Of a DNA stretch of 64,000 nucleotides, positions 1 through 9,894 are shown one piece after another. The notes beneath the pieces are model-generated. The model was not told where the DNA came from. It saw only the letters and a list, made by a program, of their open reading frames with translations, and ran no database searches. Source of the stretch: Psychrobacter sp. AH5 (GTDB lineage: Bacteria; Pseudomonadota; Gammaproteobacteria; Pseudomonadales; Moraxellaceae). Location: the NCBI RefSeq assembly GCF_040371085.1, contig NZ_JAMBMT010000001.1, forward strand, positions 1,674,001 to 1,738,000, read 5' to 3'. The translations under genes and the position numbers were made by a program. The stretch's first letter is position 1; each line of letters starts with the position of its first letter.

Positions 1-1227
1 CTGGTAAAGCGTTTAGAGCGCGACGGTAATTTATACCATCAGCTTCATATGAATAAGAAGTCTTGGTTATCGCTATTGCAAGTGGCTCCCCTGCGTCATT
101 TGATTGAGAATTACAAACCAGACGTCATTCATGTGCACTCACGTACGCCGGCTTGGATACTGCATTTAGCACTCAAACGCGCCAAAGTAAAACGTCGGCC
201 CAAGCTGGTCTCAACGATGTACGGCTTTTATCCGATTAATAAGTATTCACAAGCGCTATTGGATGTCGATACGATTATTACCGTCTCTGATAGCGTAACT
301 AATTATTTGGTAAAAGGTATTCGCCGCGAAGAGCTTGGCCCCAGACATATCAAACGTATTTATCGAGGTATTGATACGCGCCGCTATCCTTATCGGCATA
401 ATCCTTCAGTCTACTGGTTACGGCGCACTTTCGCTGAATATCCTGAGCTTGAGCACAAAAAATGGCTGGTGTTTCCTACTATTATCGGTAACGAGTATGG
501 GCAAGAGTGGCTTATCGATATCTTAGGTAATCTAAAAGAGCAGTTTCCAAACATTCATGCCATCATTATGGATGAGGACTATCGAGAAGGCGATGTGGCC
601 CATGAGGATTTTCGTCAGCGTACCAATGCTTTGGGCTTAGGGGAATACATTACTTATGTCGGTAGCAAGCGTAATGATATGCGTGAGTGGTTATCAGCGG
701 CCAATATCGTTATGGCCCTAGCCAATCAGCCGGAGTCTATCGGTATTAATGCGCTACAAGCTATCCATTTAGGTACGCCGGTTATTGGCTGGGATCAAGC
801 GGCTTTTAGTGAGATTCTGCAGCCTTTGTATCCGCAAGGACTGGTGAAAAAATATAATGCTCAAGCGCTATGTAAAGTGGTTAGAAGTCAATTAGAAAGC
901 GTAACTCGTCCTGAGATGACTAATAAATTTACTATGCGCGAGATGATCGCTGAGACCCTTGCTGTCTATCAAGAATTATATGAAGAGTCGTTGATGCAGG
1001 AGCAAGCAAAGCCGAATAGTGATTCGGCGAAGAAGCTGAGAAAACATCTCAAGTCCGCCGTGCAAACTTTGAGTAAACCCTCCAACCATCTTGTTGAGCA
1101 GTCACCGATTAAGACTATTGGCTCTAACAAGCAAACAAGTCCGATTACTGTTACTAAAAACTCGATTCACAACGCTGAGCACAAAAAAGCTACCTCAGCC
1201 ACTACTGGCAAAGATATCGATAAATAG
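1..1227 (+). CDS. Glycosyltransferase family 4 protein, 5' end outside window
   Basis: The frame is open from base 1 (it reads LVKRLERDGN...), so the ATG at 49 is internal and the true start lies upstream of the window. The visible 408 residues have a GT-B/GT4 layout: an N-terminal acceptor half with DVIHVHSR, and a C-terminal nucleotide-sugar half ending in PESIGINALQAIHLGTPVIG, which matches the E-x7-E region of GT4 enzymes. These enzymes transfer sugars from nucleotide donors in lipopolysaccharide or surface-glycan synthesis at the cytoplasmic face of the inner membrane. The last 60 or so residues are a Lys/Ser/Thr-rich tail outside the fold. A strong hairpin terminator follows. The family call is firm; the sugar and acceptor cannot be told. 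Confidence 0.8.
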   Translation: MVKRLERDGNLYHQLHMNKKSWLSLLQVAPLRHLIENYKPDVIHVHSRTPAWILHLALKRAKVKRRPKLVSTMYGFYPINKYSQALLDVDTIITVSDSVTNYLVKGIRREELGPRHIKRIYRGIDTRRYPYRHNPSVYWLRRTFAEYPELEHKKWLVFPTIIGNEYGQEWLIDILGNLKEQFPNIHAIIMDEDYREGDVAHEDFRQRTNALGLGEYITYVGSKRNDMREWLSAANIVMALANQPESIGINALQAIHLGTPVIGWDQAAFSEILQPLYPQGLVKKYNAQALCKVVRSQLESVTRPEMTNKFTMREMIAETLAVYQELYEESLMQEQAKPNSDSAKKLRKHLKSAVQTLSKPSNHLVEQSPIKTIGSNKQTSPITVTKNSIHNAEHKKATSATTGKDIDK

Positions 1228-1260
1228 ACAGGCTAATTTTATATTTAGTGCTATTCAATG

Positions 1261-1307
1261 ATAAAACACCAGCCCAATATAATCATTATACTGGGCTGGT
1301 GTTTTAT
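1261..1307. terminator. Bidirectional intrinsic terminator
   Basis: A 20-bp stem with one mismatch (arms ATAAAACACCAGCCCAATAT and ATACTGGGCTGGTGTTTTAT) is flanked by A and T runs. It lies between the convergent glycosyltransferase and permease genes and can stop transcription from both sides. Confidence 0.85.
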
Positions 1308-1332
1308 CTGCTGGTTGTTATCAAAGTGAGCT

Positions 1333-2775
1333 TTACTTTTTGGTAAAGTTGTCCTTTAGCCAAAGCTGGTTGACTACTTTTAATTGGAGTAGCTCCTCGG
1401 CCATGATAGCTTCACTTTGACCTGGATATTTAGATTTTGCATAGCCAAATAGTATGACTCCTAGTACCGTCCAGCCAAAGAAGATCCACCATTCAACAGG
1501 GATAAGTGCTGATGGCATACCGGGCATATATAGAACCAGTAGACCAAAACTTAAGACGATAGTGACTATACCTACCAACTTGCCTGCAGGTACTCTAAAG
1601 GGCCTTACCATATCAGGCTCACGATAGCGCAATACTAAAAATGAGATAGCAACACAAGTATAAGCGATAACGATACCAAAGCCGCCGGCATCCACGATCC
1701 ACACTAGCATTTTGCGACCAAACAAAGGTGCTAAAGTCGCTAAGCCGCCTATTAATAAAATAGCGTTGACCGGCGTATTGTATTTGGGATGTAATTTACC
1801 CAAAAACGCTGGCAGCATTTTTGCTTTTGACATAGCATAAAGCAAACGGCTACCCCCGATCAAAAAAGCATTCCAGCTTGATAAAATACCAAGTACTCCG
1901 CCGATAACTAGCAAGATGCCCGCCCATTTTCCTTGCCAGGCATTGGTCATCGCATCCGCTGTCGCTAAGGTTGAATTCTCAGCTTGTACCAAAGGTAGCG
2001 TAGTGCCGACACTCCAAGCGATGCCCACATACCACATAACTGCTACTAAGATTGAGATAATCAAAAACTTACCAATATTTGGCCGAGTCAAATCAATCTC
2101 TTCTGCTGCCTGCGGAATCACGTCAAAACCGACAAACATAAAGGGCACCATCACAATAACCGCCATGACTCCAGCCGCTCCGCCAATAAAAGCTGGCGCT
2201 TGTACCACTTGTGCATCGGCCGGGTTATAAAGCACCGCTCCGACGAATAGCAAAGTACCTACAAATAAAATACCGATGACCGCTAACTTTTGGAACCAAG
2301 CACTGACCTCCATACCACGAATATTGAGCCAAGTGACGATGATTGAACCAAGCATACCAACGCCTACCCAAGTGGCATAAACCTCCCAGCCTGCAATCGT
2401 CCATAAGTAGCCTTGGTTGTAATTAGGGATAAAATATTCTACTACGGTTGGCAGTGCCACCGCTTCAAAAGCAACTACTGAGAAGTAACCGAACAAAATA
2501 CTCCATGAACAAATAAAGGAGACATTCACACCTAGGGCCCGATGAGTATAAGTGTGCTCACCTCCGGTAATAGGCATGGATGAGGCCAGCTCAGCATAAG
2601 TCACCCCGATTAATACCACCGCAAGCCCGCCTAGCAAAAAAGCTAGCATCGCGCCCCAAGTACCCGCTGATAATACCCAGCCACCTGCCAATACTACCCA
2701 GCCCCAACCTACCATAGCTCCAAAGGCTAAGGCGATGATATCGAGCGTTCCTAACGATTTTTTTAGCTCAGACAT
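1333..2775 (-). CDS. APC-family amino acid permease
   Basis: A 480-residue inner-membrane protein with about 12 hydrophobic segments. It starts with the APC-type TM1 region (LGTLDIIALAFGAMVGWGWV, with the glycine-rich unwound segment) and later has the conserved TM6 stretch PFMFVGFDVIPQAAEEI. Such proteins import amino acids or polyamines with protons or by exchange. I chose the ATG at 2775 because AAGGAGA lies 5 bases upstream; an in-frame ATG 36 bases earlier lacks a ribosome binding site. It is downstream of the GabT/GabD genes on the same strand but separated by a hairpin terminator, so it probably has its own promoter. By context it may import 5-aminovalerate, GABA or a related substrate (inference). 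Confidence 0.85.
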   Translation of the reverse strand: MSELKKSLGTLDIIALAFGAMVGWGWVVLAGGWVLSAGTWGAMLAFLLGGLAVVLIGVTYAELASSMPITGGEHTYTHRALGVNVSFICSWSILFGYFSVVAFEAVALPTVVEYFIPNYNQGYLWTIAGWEVYATWVGVGMLGSIIVTWLNIRGMEVSAWFQKLAVIGILFVGTLLFVGAVLYNPADAQVVQAPAFIGGAAGVMAVIVMVPFMFVGFDVIPQAAEEIDLTRPNIGKFLIISILVAVMWYVGIAWSVGTTLPLVQAENSTLATADAMTNAWQGKWAGILLVIGGVLGILSSWNAFLIGGSRLLYAMSKAKMLPAFLGKLHPKYNTPVNAILLIGGLATLAPLFGRKMLVWIVDAGGFGIVIAYTCVAISFLVLRYREPDMVRPFRVPAGKLVGIVTIVLSFGLLVLYMPGMPSALIPVEWWIFFGWTVLGVILFGYAKSKYPGQSEAIMAEELLQLKVVNQLWLKDNFTKK

Positions 2776-2915
2776 TATATTCTCCTTGTCTGTATAGTCA
2801 TCCTTAATCATGCTTGTTGATCAAAATAAAGATCAGCCCAGCATAGCTATTTTGTTTAAAGCTCATAATCACTAGTTAGGGTCTATTGAGTATTAAGCTT
2901 TATTTATCAGTCATA

Positions 2916-2950
2916 AAAAACGGCGCGTTGTCGTGCAAGGCGCCGTTTTT
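2916..2950. terminator. Intrinsic terminator after the aminotransferase gene
   Basis: An 11-bp perfect stem (AAAAACGGCGC / GCGCCGTTTTT) about 90 bp beyond the stop of the aminotransferase gene. The A and T tracts on the two arms make it symmetrical. It separates the aminotransferase from the permease transcript. Confidence 0.8.
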
Positions 2951-3041
2951 ACTTTATGTCAATTAAGTAAGCTTTACTAAGCAAGGCCTTGCTAATCACT
3001 CAAACATCTAAAATAGCTTTTTTGTCGCTGCTTTAACGACA

Positions 3042-4412
3042 CTAAGCGGTGAGTATAGAGGCGATGATATCTAGGCCTTCTTGTAATACCTCATCTTCAA
3101 CCGTCAAGGGCACCATCACGCGAATAGCGTTACCATACATACCGCAGGAGGCTAGCAATAAGCCCTGCTCAAAGGCTTTGGCTTTTAGCTCAGTGGTCGC
3201 AGCGGCGTCAGGCTTGCCTTCGCTATCAATGAGCTCAAACGCTAACATTGCGCCTTTATGACGAATATGACCGATACAATCGAGGTTTAAATCTTGCAAA
3301 AATGACGCTATTTTTTTGCCAATTTGGATACTACGCTCCAGTAAGTTTTCCTCCTCAATCACTTCCATAACCGCAAGCGCTGCCGCTACTGCTACTGGGT
3401 TACCTGAGTAAGTACCGCCAAGACCGCCTACTTGTGGCGCGTTCATAATATCAGCGCGACCTACGACCGCCGAGATTGGATAGCCGCCGGCTAAGCTTTT
3501 GGCGCTAGTCATCAAATCAGGCTCAACCCCTAACTGCTCGGTGGCAAATAAAGTACCGGTTCTAGCAAAACCGCACTGTACCTCATCAAAAATCAGCACG
3601 ATGCCATGCTCATCACAGATAGCGCGTAGGGCTTTGGCAAATGATGGCGTCACTTGATGAAAACCGCCCTCGCCTTGTACCGGCTCAATGATCATCGCCG
3701 CCACTTCACTTGGATCAATGGATGCCTGGAAGATCATATCTAAGCTATGTAGCGCCTGCTCTTCAGTGACGTTGTGCTCCTCACAGGGAAACAATGCGTG
3801 AAATACAGGGCCTGGCATCGGGCCAAAGTCTTTTTTGTAAGGGATGACTTTACCGGTCAAGCTCATACACATCAGCGTACGTCCATGCCAGCCACCAACA
3901 AAAGAGATGACGCCCGGGCGACCGGTTTTGGCGCGAGCGATTTTGATAGAGTTCTCTACCGCTTCTGCGCCTGTGGTCAAAAAGAACGCTCTTTTCTCGC
4001 CACTAATAGGCGCTTTTTCACACAGCTTTTCAGCCAAATCGACATAAATCTCATAGTTGACCATTTGCGCAGCAGTATGAGTAAACTTATCAATTTGCTC
4101 ATGGACGCGCTGAGTGATTTTGGGGTGGCTATGTCCGGTATTTAGTACTGAGATGCCGCCGACAAAGTCAATATAGCGATTGCCTTCGATATCCCAAATC
4201 TCAGAGTTTTTGGCATGCGAGGCAAACACTGGAAAGGCCACACCGAGTCCCGTTGGTAGGACGGCTTTACGGCGTGCGAGTAGTTTCTCGTTAGTCATTT
4301 TATTATTATCATTGGAGATATCATGAAGATGGCTGTCATCAAGCACTTGGTTAGTGGTATCTTCAAAGTCGGTATCTAGATGAGTAGAGCGGAGCTGAGT
4401 AGTCGTAGTCAT
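3042..4412 (-). CDS. gabT: 4-aminobutyrate / 5-aminovalerate aminotransferase (GabT/DavT family)
   Basis: A class III PLP aminotransferase of 456 residues that moves the omega-amino group of GABA or 5-aminovalerate to 2-oxoglutarate. Visible landmarks: TTGAEAVENSIKIAR near 146-160, the WHGRT loop near 175, IFDEVQCGFARTG with the PLP-contacting Asp near 276, and the PLP Lys in SAKSLAGGYP near 305. The first 38 residues are a polar extension. An internal Met at 39 fits family length better, but only the ATG at 4412 has a ribosome binding site (AAAGGA, 7-base gap). Next to a semialdehyde dehydrogenase, an IclR regulator and the glutaryl-CoA genes, a DavT role in lysine/5-aminovalerate breakdown is as likely as a GABA role. 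Sequence alone does not separate the two. Confidence 0.9.
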   Translation of the reverse strand: MTTTTQLRSTHLDTDFEDTTNQVLDDSHLHDISNDNNKMTNEKLLARRKAVLPTGLGVAFPVFASHAKNSEIWDIEGNRYIDFVGGISVLNTGHSHPKITQRVHEQIDKFTHTAAQMVNYEIYVDLAEKLCEKAPISGEKRAFFLTTGAEAVENSIKIARAKTGRPGVISFVGGWHGRTLMCMSLTGKVIPYKKDFGPMPGPVFHALFPCEEHNVTEEQALHSLDMIFQASIDPSEVAAMIIEPVQGEGGFHQVTPSFAKALRAICDEHGIVLIFDEVQCGFARTGTLFATEQLGVEPDLMTSAKSLAGGYPISAVVGRADIMNAPQVGGLGGTYSGNPVAVAAALAVMEVIEEENLLERSIQIGKKIASFLQDLNLDCIGHIRHKGAMLAFELIDSEGKPDAAATTELKAKAFEQGLLLASCGMYGNAIRVMVPLTVEDEVLQEGLDIIASILTA

Positions 4413-4523
4413 AAGAGTATCCTTTTCTTTATTCCTAATTAAAGCCAGTCATTTGCGGTTGAGTCAATCATTTACCCATGAGATTGCGCATCAAAGCGCT
4501 ATAAAAATTATTTATCGTAGTGA

Positions 4524-5987
4524 TCAGCTAATATCTGAACACCAGTATTTGGTCACCACGTATTCTTCGATACCGTACTTTGAGCCTTCACGACCAAAAC
4601 CCGATTGTTTCACCCCGCCAAACGGTGCTACTTCAGTTGAGATCAGGCCAGTATTGTGACCGACGATACCGTATTCTAAGCCTTCGGTAACTCGCCAAGC
4701 GCGCGCGTAATCACGACAATAAAAGTAAGCGGCCAAACCATAAATGGTGTCATTGGCCTGCTTTATGGCCTCGTCTTCGTGCGTAAAGCTAAATATTGTG
4801 GCAATAGGGCCAAATATCTCCTCAGCGGCAATATCCATACTGCTATCGACATCTGTAATGACCGTAGGGTTAAAGCTCAGCTTTGAGGCTTCATTGGTGT
4901 CGCCACCTGCTACTAACGTTGCGCCTTTATCCAAAGCATCTTGTAATAAGGATTGCACCTTCTCAAGACCGCCTTTATTAATGAGTGGTCCGATATCGGT
5001 GCCCTCCTGCATGCCATCCCCTACTTTTAGCGCTTTGACTTTTTTGACAAAAATAGCTAAAAACTTATCTTTAATACTGTCTTGCACGTAGATGCGATTG
5101 GCGCAAACACAAGTTTGACCAGCGTTACGGAATTTGGAGGCAATCAGACCGTCCGCCGCTTTTTCCAAATCAGCATCATCAAAAACGATAAAAGGAGCGT
5201 TGCCGCCAAGCTCAAGCGATACTTTTTTGATAGTCGGCGCGCACTGCGCCATTAAGGTGCGACCCACTTCGGTGGATCCGGTAAAGGAGAGCTTTTGGAT
5301 ACGGCTATCGCCCGTTAAGATATCGCCGATGACTGAGGATTTGCCAGTAACGACTTGGATGACGCCTGCAGGAATGCCGGCTTGCTCAGCGAGTACCGCT
5401 AACGCTAAGGCAGAAAAAGGCGTTTCGGTCGCAGGTTTGATAATCATAGTACAGCCTGCGGCTAAAGCCGGAGCGGCTTTACGGGTAATCATCGCTGCAG
5501 GAAAGTTCCAAGGCGTGATAGCCGCGCAAACACCAACCGGCTGTTTTAAGATGACATAACGTAGCTGGGTTTGCGTGGCTGGTATGATATCGCCATACAC
5601 GCGTTTGCCTTCCTCAGCAAACCAGCGAATAAAGCTATTGGCATAACCAATCTCACCGCGCGACTCAGTCAAAGGCTTGCCTTGCTCGGCGGTCATTAGT
5701 ACCGCAAGATCCTCTTTGTTAGCGTCAATAAGATCGGCCCATTTTTGTAATAAACCAGCACGCTCTTGAGCCGTTTTGGCCGCCCAGCTCGCTTGCGCCT
5801 CATGTGAATAGGCGACAGCTTGCTCGACATCTTGCTGAGTGAGACTAGGCACCTTACCGATGACTTCGCCATTGAAAGGGTTGACGACCTCGATAGTCGC
5901 CTCATCACTGGCCGCGTGCCAGCCGTCTTTGATTAGGCACTGCTCTTTGAGTAGCTCTGGGTTAGATAGTACTAGCGATGATGACAT
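4524..5987 (-). CDS. gabD: NAD(P)-dependent succinate/glutarate-semialdehyde dehydrogenase
   Basis: An aldehyde dehydrogenase superfamily enzyme of 487 residues that oxidises succinate or glutarate semialdehyde to the diacid. The general base is Glu259 (VSLELGGN) and the nucleophile Cys293 (NAGQTCVCANR). The coenzyme loop FTGSTEVGR and the ITPWNFP segment are present. The start at 5987 is set by AAGGAG with a 7-base gap; the upstream in-frame extension has no such signal. It lies upstream of the aminotransferase on the same strand, so the two are probably one transcript, and it diverges from an IclR regulator across an AT-rich gap. GabD and DavD functions are not distinguishable here. Confidence 0.9.
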   Translation of the reverse strand: MSSSLVLSNPELLKEQCLIKDGWHAASDEATIEVVNPFNGEVIGKVPSLTQQDVEQAVAYSHEAQASWAAKTAQERAGLLQKWADLIDANKEDLAVLMTAEQGKPLTESRGEIGYANSFIRWFAEEGKRVYGDIIPATQTQLRYVILKQPVGVCAAITPWNFPAAMITRKAAPALAAGCTMIIKPATETPFSALALAVLAEQAGIPAGVIQVVTGKSSVIGDILTGDSRIQKLSFTGSTEVGRTLMAQCAPTIKKVSLELGGNAPFIVFDDADLEKAADGLIASKFRNAGQTCVCANRIYVQDSIKDKFLAIFVKKVKALKVGDGMQEGTDIGPLINKGGLEKVQSLLQDALDKGATLVAGGDTNEASKLSFNPTVITDVDSSMDIAAEEIFGPIATIFSFTHEDEAIKQANDTIYGLAAYFYCRDYARAWRVTEGLEYGIVGHNTGLISTEVAPFGGVKQSGFGREGSKYGIEEYVVTKYWCSDIS

Positions 5988-6298
5988 CGTGACGCTCCTT
6001 GTCGTTTGGGCAACTAACTCATTTCCCCTATTTATAATAAAAATACCTTCACTACTTTTAGGCTTGATACACATTTGCAAAGTAGATACTTATCAATCCG
6101 ATTGTTAGTAGTAGAAACGGGTAGTGATAGAAATAATTATTGATATATCTTTATATGTTCATTATATTGAACAATAATTCTATATATAGAACATCATTAT
6201 AAGAATGAATTATCGTCTATTGCAACCCTTATTCATAAAATTCTTATAAAATAATAAAACTTTACATATCTAATTTAATTCACTTAAATAGGCCATTT

Positions 6299-7060
6299 AT
6301 GACCACCACTGCTGTTCCAGCGTTAGACAAAACTTTTCAGATTTTGGATCTTATTACCGAAAGCTCGCAGCCTTTGACCGCCGCTCAAATCGCTAAGCAG
6401 CTAGCCTTTGCGCGCAGCTCAACCCATAATATTTTACAAAGCTTATTGGATAAGCATGTCATTCATAAAGACGCCGAAAATCGTTTTCACTTAGGCTCAT
6501 ATTTGCTGTATTGGGCGGGCAAATATGAGCAGCAGCAAGGCGTCATTCATCTCTTCAAAGAGCTCATTGTGCAGTATCCTATCCTGCTGCAGCATACCGT
6601 CACCCTATCAAAACTAGACTTAGGCGAGGTGGTGTTTCTTGCTTGTCATGAGTCTCCAGCGCCGCTTGGCTTTACCTTTCGCGCTGGTGTTCGGGTGCCA
6701 GCAGTCTTCTCAGCGACGGGTAAAGCTATGCTCTCAACACTACCGATGCAGACCATTAAGTCGCTCTACGAAGACCAATTTCCGCAGCCGATGACTATCC
6801 ATGGAGTCGATAATTTCGCTGATCTAGCGACTGAGCTTAGCGCTATTCATGACAGTCGTATCTCGCTTGATGACGGTCAGCTCCGCGATGGTATGTACTG
6901 CTTAGGCACTTATATTCGTAATGCTTCTGGCAATGCCAGCGTAGGTATGGCGGTTAGCTTTTTGCAAAGAGAGTACGAGGCAAAGCGTCATGAGGTCAGT
7001 GCCGCTCTCATCGAGCTTGCTCAGCAAATGGAGCAGCGTTTAGGGTTTGGCGGCGTGTAG
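6299..7060 (+). CDS. IclR-family transcriptional regulator
   Basis: A 253-residue protein with an N-terminal winged helix (ALDKTFQILDLITESSQPLT, then the recognition region ARSSTHNILQSLLDK) and a C-terminal GAF-like effector domain with the family's GVRVPAVFSATGKAML and GMYCLGTYI segments. It is divergent from the semialdehyde dehydrogenase gene, with about 310 bp of AT-rich DNA between them, which is typical for an IclR protein controlling its neighbours. The effector is probably a pathway intermediate such as an amino acid or glutarate (inference). No strong ribosome binding site precedes the ATG. Confidence 0.88.
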   Translation: MTTTAVPALDKTFQILDLITESSQPLTAAQIAKQLAFARSSTHNILQSLLDKHVIHKDAENRFHLGSYLLYWAGKYEQQQGVIHLFKELIVQYPILLQHTVTLSKLDLGEVVFLACHESPAPLGFTFRAGVRVPAVFSATGKAMLSTLPMQTIKSLYEDQFPQPMTIHGVDNFADLATELSAIHDSRISLDDGQLRDGMYCLGTYIRNASGNASVGMAVSFLQREYEAKRHEVSAALIELAQQMEQRLGFGGV

Positions 7061-7086
7061 CTCGCTTAGTTGGTACAATTAAAAGC

Positions 7087-8337
7087 TTAGACAATACCAT
7101 CGGCTTTTAGCTTAGCTATGGTCTCGATATCGTAGCCCAAACTTGCAAGCGTACTGTCGGTATGCTCGCTTAATTTTGGTGGCGGCGAGCGATAGCTAAC
7201 CGGCGACTTAGACAGTTTAATTGGGTTACCCAAAGCTCGTACCGGACTGCCCTGAGCGCCAAAATCCACAATCATCTCGCGCGCTTTGGCCTGCGGCATT
7301 GCCAAAGCCTCACTGATATCATGAATCGGTCCACAAGGTATCCCTGCCTGACTCAAAGCTTTGAGCCAATACTCACGCGGCTGCTGCGCAAACTTCTGTG
7401 ATAGCTGCTCGCACAATAGCTTACGGTTTGCCACTCGCGCAGGGTTACTAGCAAACCTATCCTCTTGCTGCCAATCTACAGCTAGCACTTGGCACAGCTT
7501 AGCAAATTGACTGTCGTTACCGCAGGCTAGGATAAAGTGCTGCGCGCCTTTGCCTGCAAACACTTGATAAGGGACGATATTAGGATGCTGATTGCCCAGT
7601 CTTGGCGGCACATTACCGGACGCTAAATGATTCATACCGACATTTGCTAGCATCGATAGCGCACTATCTAGCAGCGCCACATCGACATGCTGACCAAGGC
7701 CGCTTTGTTGTCTAGCTAATAGTGCCGCTTGAATACCAATAGTTAGCTGCAAGCCTGCAAATAGATCGACTACCGCCACCCCAACCTTGTGCGGTTCGCC
7801 GTCAGTAGGCCCGGTGATACTCATAAGCCCTGATAATCCTTGGATAATATAATCATAGCCTGGCAGATGGGCGTCAGGTCCGGTCTGCCCAAATCCTGTC
7901 AATGAGGCATAAATCAGCCGCGGATTGAGCGCTTTGAGATTATGGTAATCAAGACCGTACTTTTTGAGTCCGCCCACTTTAAAATTTTCTACCAAAATAT
8001 CGCTGTCAGTAGCTAGCTTTTTGATAATGGCCTGCCCCTCAGCAGTAGTAATATCGACAGTGAGCGATTTTTTATTGCGGTTGATAGTGGCGTAATAGGC
8101 AGAAGTCTCATCACTAAAAGTAGGCGGCGCCCAGTGCCGAGTCTCATCACCGATACGTGGCCGCTCAATCTTGATAACCTCAGCGCCCAAATCTGCTAAT
8201 ATTTGCGTGCAAGAAGGTCCTGCTAATACTCTAGATAAGTCGAGAACCTTAATCCCTTGTAACGCGCTTTGATGAGTATCAGTAGCTTCACTGCCATTAT
8301 TATCATTGTTATTGTCATTATTAATCTTGGCTGCCAT
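7087..8337 (-). CDS. Class III CoA-transferase (CaiB/BaiF), probable glutarate CoA-transferase
   Basis: A 416-residue class III (family III) CoA-transferase. It has LQGIKVLDLSRVLAGPSCTQ at the N-terminus, the nucleotide-fold segment LADLGAEVIKIERP, and the catalytic Asp region PGYDYIIQGLSGLM. These enzymes move CoA between carboxylic acids through an aspartyl intermediate. Lying directly downstream of glutaryl-CoA dehydrogenase on the same strand, it most likely activates glutarate using succinyl-CoA or a similar donor, as for the GcdG/SUGCT group. AAGGAG precedes the ATG. The first 20 residues are an Asn-rich low-complexity leader, a style also seen in the pseudopilins of this window. Confidence 0.85.
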   Translation of the reverse strand: MAAKINNDNNNDNNGSEATDTHQSALQGIKVLDLSRVLAGPSCTQILADLGAEVIKIERPRIGDETRHWAPPTFSDETSAYYATINRNKKSLTVDITTAEGQAIIKKLATDSDILVENFKVGGLKKYGLDYHNLKALNPRLIYASLTGFGQTGPDAHLPGYDYIIQGLSGLMSITGPTDGEPHKVGVAVVDLFAGLQLTIGIQAALLARQQSGLGQHVDVALLDSALSMLANVGMNHLASGNVPPRLGNQHPNIVPYQVFAGKGAQHFILACGNDSQFAKLCQVLAVDWQQEDRFASNPARVANRKLLCEQLSQKFAQQPREYWLKALSQAGIPCGPIHDISEALAMPQAKAREMIVDFGAQGSPVRALGNPIKLSKSPVSYRSPPPKLSEHTDSTLASLGYDIETIAKLKADGIV

Positions 8338-8487
8338 TATTATTCTCCTTATTCTAAAGCACTGTTGCTGTTTTTAACCTTATGAACCATGACTAAAAAC
8401 GTACGCTAGCGTTGAGCCTGTTATAGCCAAACTCCAACGTACGTTAGTCACCCTCTAGCTGCCATTTTCTATTTTTGACTTAGCAGC

Positions 8488-9690
8488 CTAGAAAAAAGCC
8501 TGAATACCGGTTTGCGCGCGACCTAAAATTAGCGCATGAATATCGTGAGTACCTTCATAAGTATTGACCGCCTCTAGGTTCATCACGTGGCGGATGATAT
8601 GATACTCATCAGAGATACCATTGCCGCCGTGCATATCACGAGCGACGCGAGCGATATCGAGCGCCTTACCGCAGTTATTACGCTTAATCAGCGATATCAT
8701 CTCAGGGGCAGCGTTATGCTCATCCATCAAACGACCAACGCGTAGCGCGGCTTGCAAGCCAAGCGCAATCTCCGTTTGCATATTGGCAAGTTTTAATTGC
8801 ACCAGCTGAGTGGCAGCTAGTGGACGCCCAAACTGTTTACGATCTAGAGTGTATTGACGCGCCGCCTTCCAGCAAAACTCAGCTGCGCCCATCGCGCCCC
8901 AAGCGATACCGTAGCGCGCTTTATTTAGGCAGCCAAACGGACCACTGAGGCCGCGGATATCAGGGAAAGCATTGGCTTCTGGCACAAACACTTTATCCAT
9001 CACAATCTCACCGGTGATAGAGGCTCGCAAGGAGAACTTACCCTCAATCTTGGGCGCTGATAAGCCTTTCATACCTTTATCTAAGATAAAACCGCGAATC
9101 TTATCTTCATCATCTTTAGCCCAAACCACAAACACATCGGCGATAGGACTATTAGTAATCCACATCTTTGTGCCAGTCAGCTCATAACCGCCGTCAACAG
9201 CGCGCGCACGCGTAGACATAGACGCAGGGTCGGAGCCTGAGTCCGGCTCTGTCAGACCAAAGCAGCCGACATACTCGCCAGTGGCAAGCTTTGGCAGATA
9301 CTTCTCTTTTTGCTCTTTGGTGCCGTATTCATGAATCGGATGCATAACAAGGCTTGATTGCACGCTCATTGCCGAGCGATAACCTGAGTCTACCGCCTCG
9401 ATCTCACGCGCCAATAATCCATAAGCCACGCTTGATAACCCGGCACAGCCATAGCCTTCGATCGTGACACCAAGTAGGCCCATCTCGCCCATTTGCCGCA
9501 TGATATTGCGATCAAAGGTTTCATTGCGATTGGCTTGTAGGATACCCGGCATCAGCTCTTTTTGAAAAAACTGATGGGCGCTATCGCTGACCATACGCTC
9601 TTCATCTGTTAACTGTGTCCGTAGTAAAAAAGGATCTTCCCAATCGAAGCTTGGGCTTTTATTGGTGCGTAGAGTGGTAGGGTGAGACAT
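8488..9690 (-). CDS. gcdH: Glutaryl-CoA dehydrogenase
   Basis: An acyl-CoA dehydrogenase fold enzyme of 400 residues that oxidises and decarboxylates glutaryl-CoA to crotonyl-CoA, using FAD and passing electrons to ETF. The FAD segments [17 protein letters not shown] and [12 protein letters not shown] are present. The catalytic base is Glu379 in [17 protein letters not shown], which is the typical glutaryl-CoA dehydrogenase ending, and the length is normal. AAGGAG with a 6-base gap sets the start. It is upstream of the CoA-transferase gene on the same strand, and a second IclR regulator is divergent from it, so this is the lower half of a lysine/glutarate pathway. Confidence 0.93.
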   Translation of the reverse strand: MSHPTTLRTNKSPSFDWEDPFLLRTQLTDEERMVSDSAHQFFQKELMPGILQANRNETFDRNIMRQMGEMGLLGVTIEGYGCAGLSSVAYGLLAREIEAVDSGYRSAMSVQSSLVMHPIHEYGTKEQKEKYLPKLATGEYVGCFGLTEPDSGSDPASMSTRARAVDGGYELTGTKMWITNSPIADVFVVWAKDDEDKIRGFILDKGMKGLSAPKIEGKFSLRASITGEIVMDKVFVPEANAFPDIRGLSGPFGCLNKARYGIAWGAMGAAEFCWKAARQYTLDRKQFGRPLAATQLVQLKLANMQTEIALGLQAALRVGRLMDEHNAAPEMISLIKRNNCGKALDIARVARDMHGGNGISDEYHIIRHVMNLEAVNTYEGTHDIHALILGRAQTGIQAFF

Positions 9691-9894
9691 GTCATGCTCC
9701 TTGATCTGTCTGTTGGCTATAATCGGATTGACTCATTATTCAAATTATTACTTGAATTATTAAAACTTGAACGGTGACTTAAATCATTACTTGACTTATT
9801 AGTTCCGCTGTGCAAAACTTAGTTTCATAATATAAAACTATTAAAGCAGAATACATCTTCGCTGTAAACCTCAGATTCACGATTAGGTAAAATA

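Noticed and set aside
8395-8450. Inverted repeat around CGTACG between gcdH and the CoA-transferase gene
   Set aside because: The arms do not pair cleanly and no T run follows, so neither terminator nor operator is supported.
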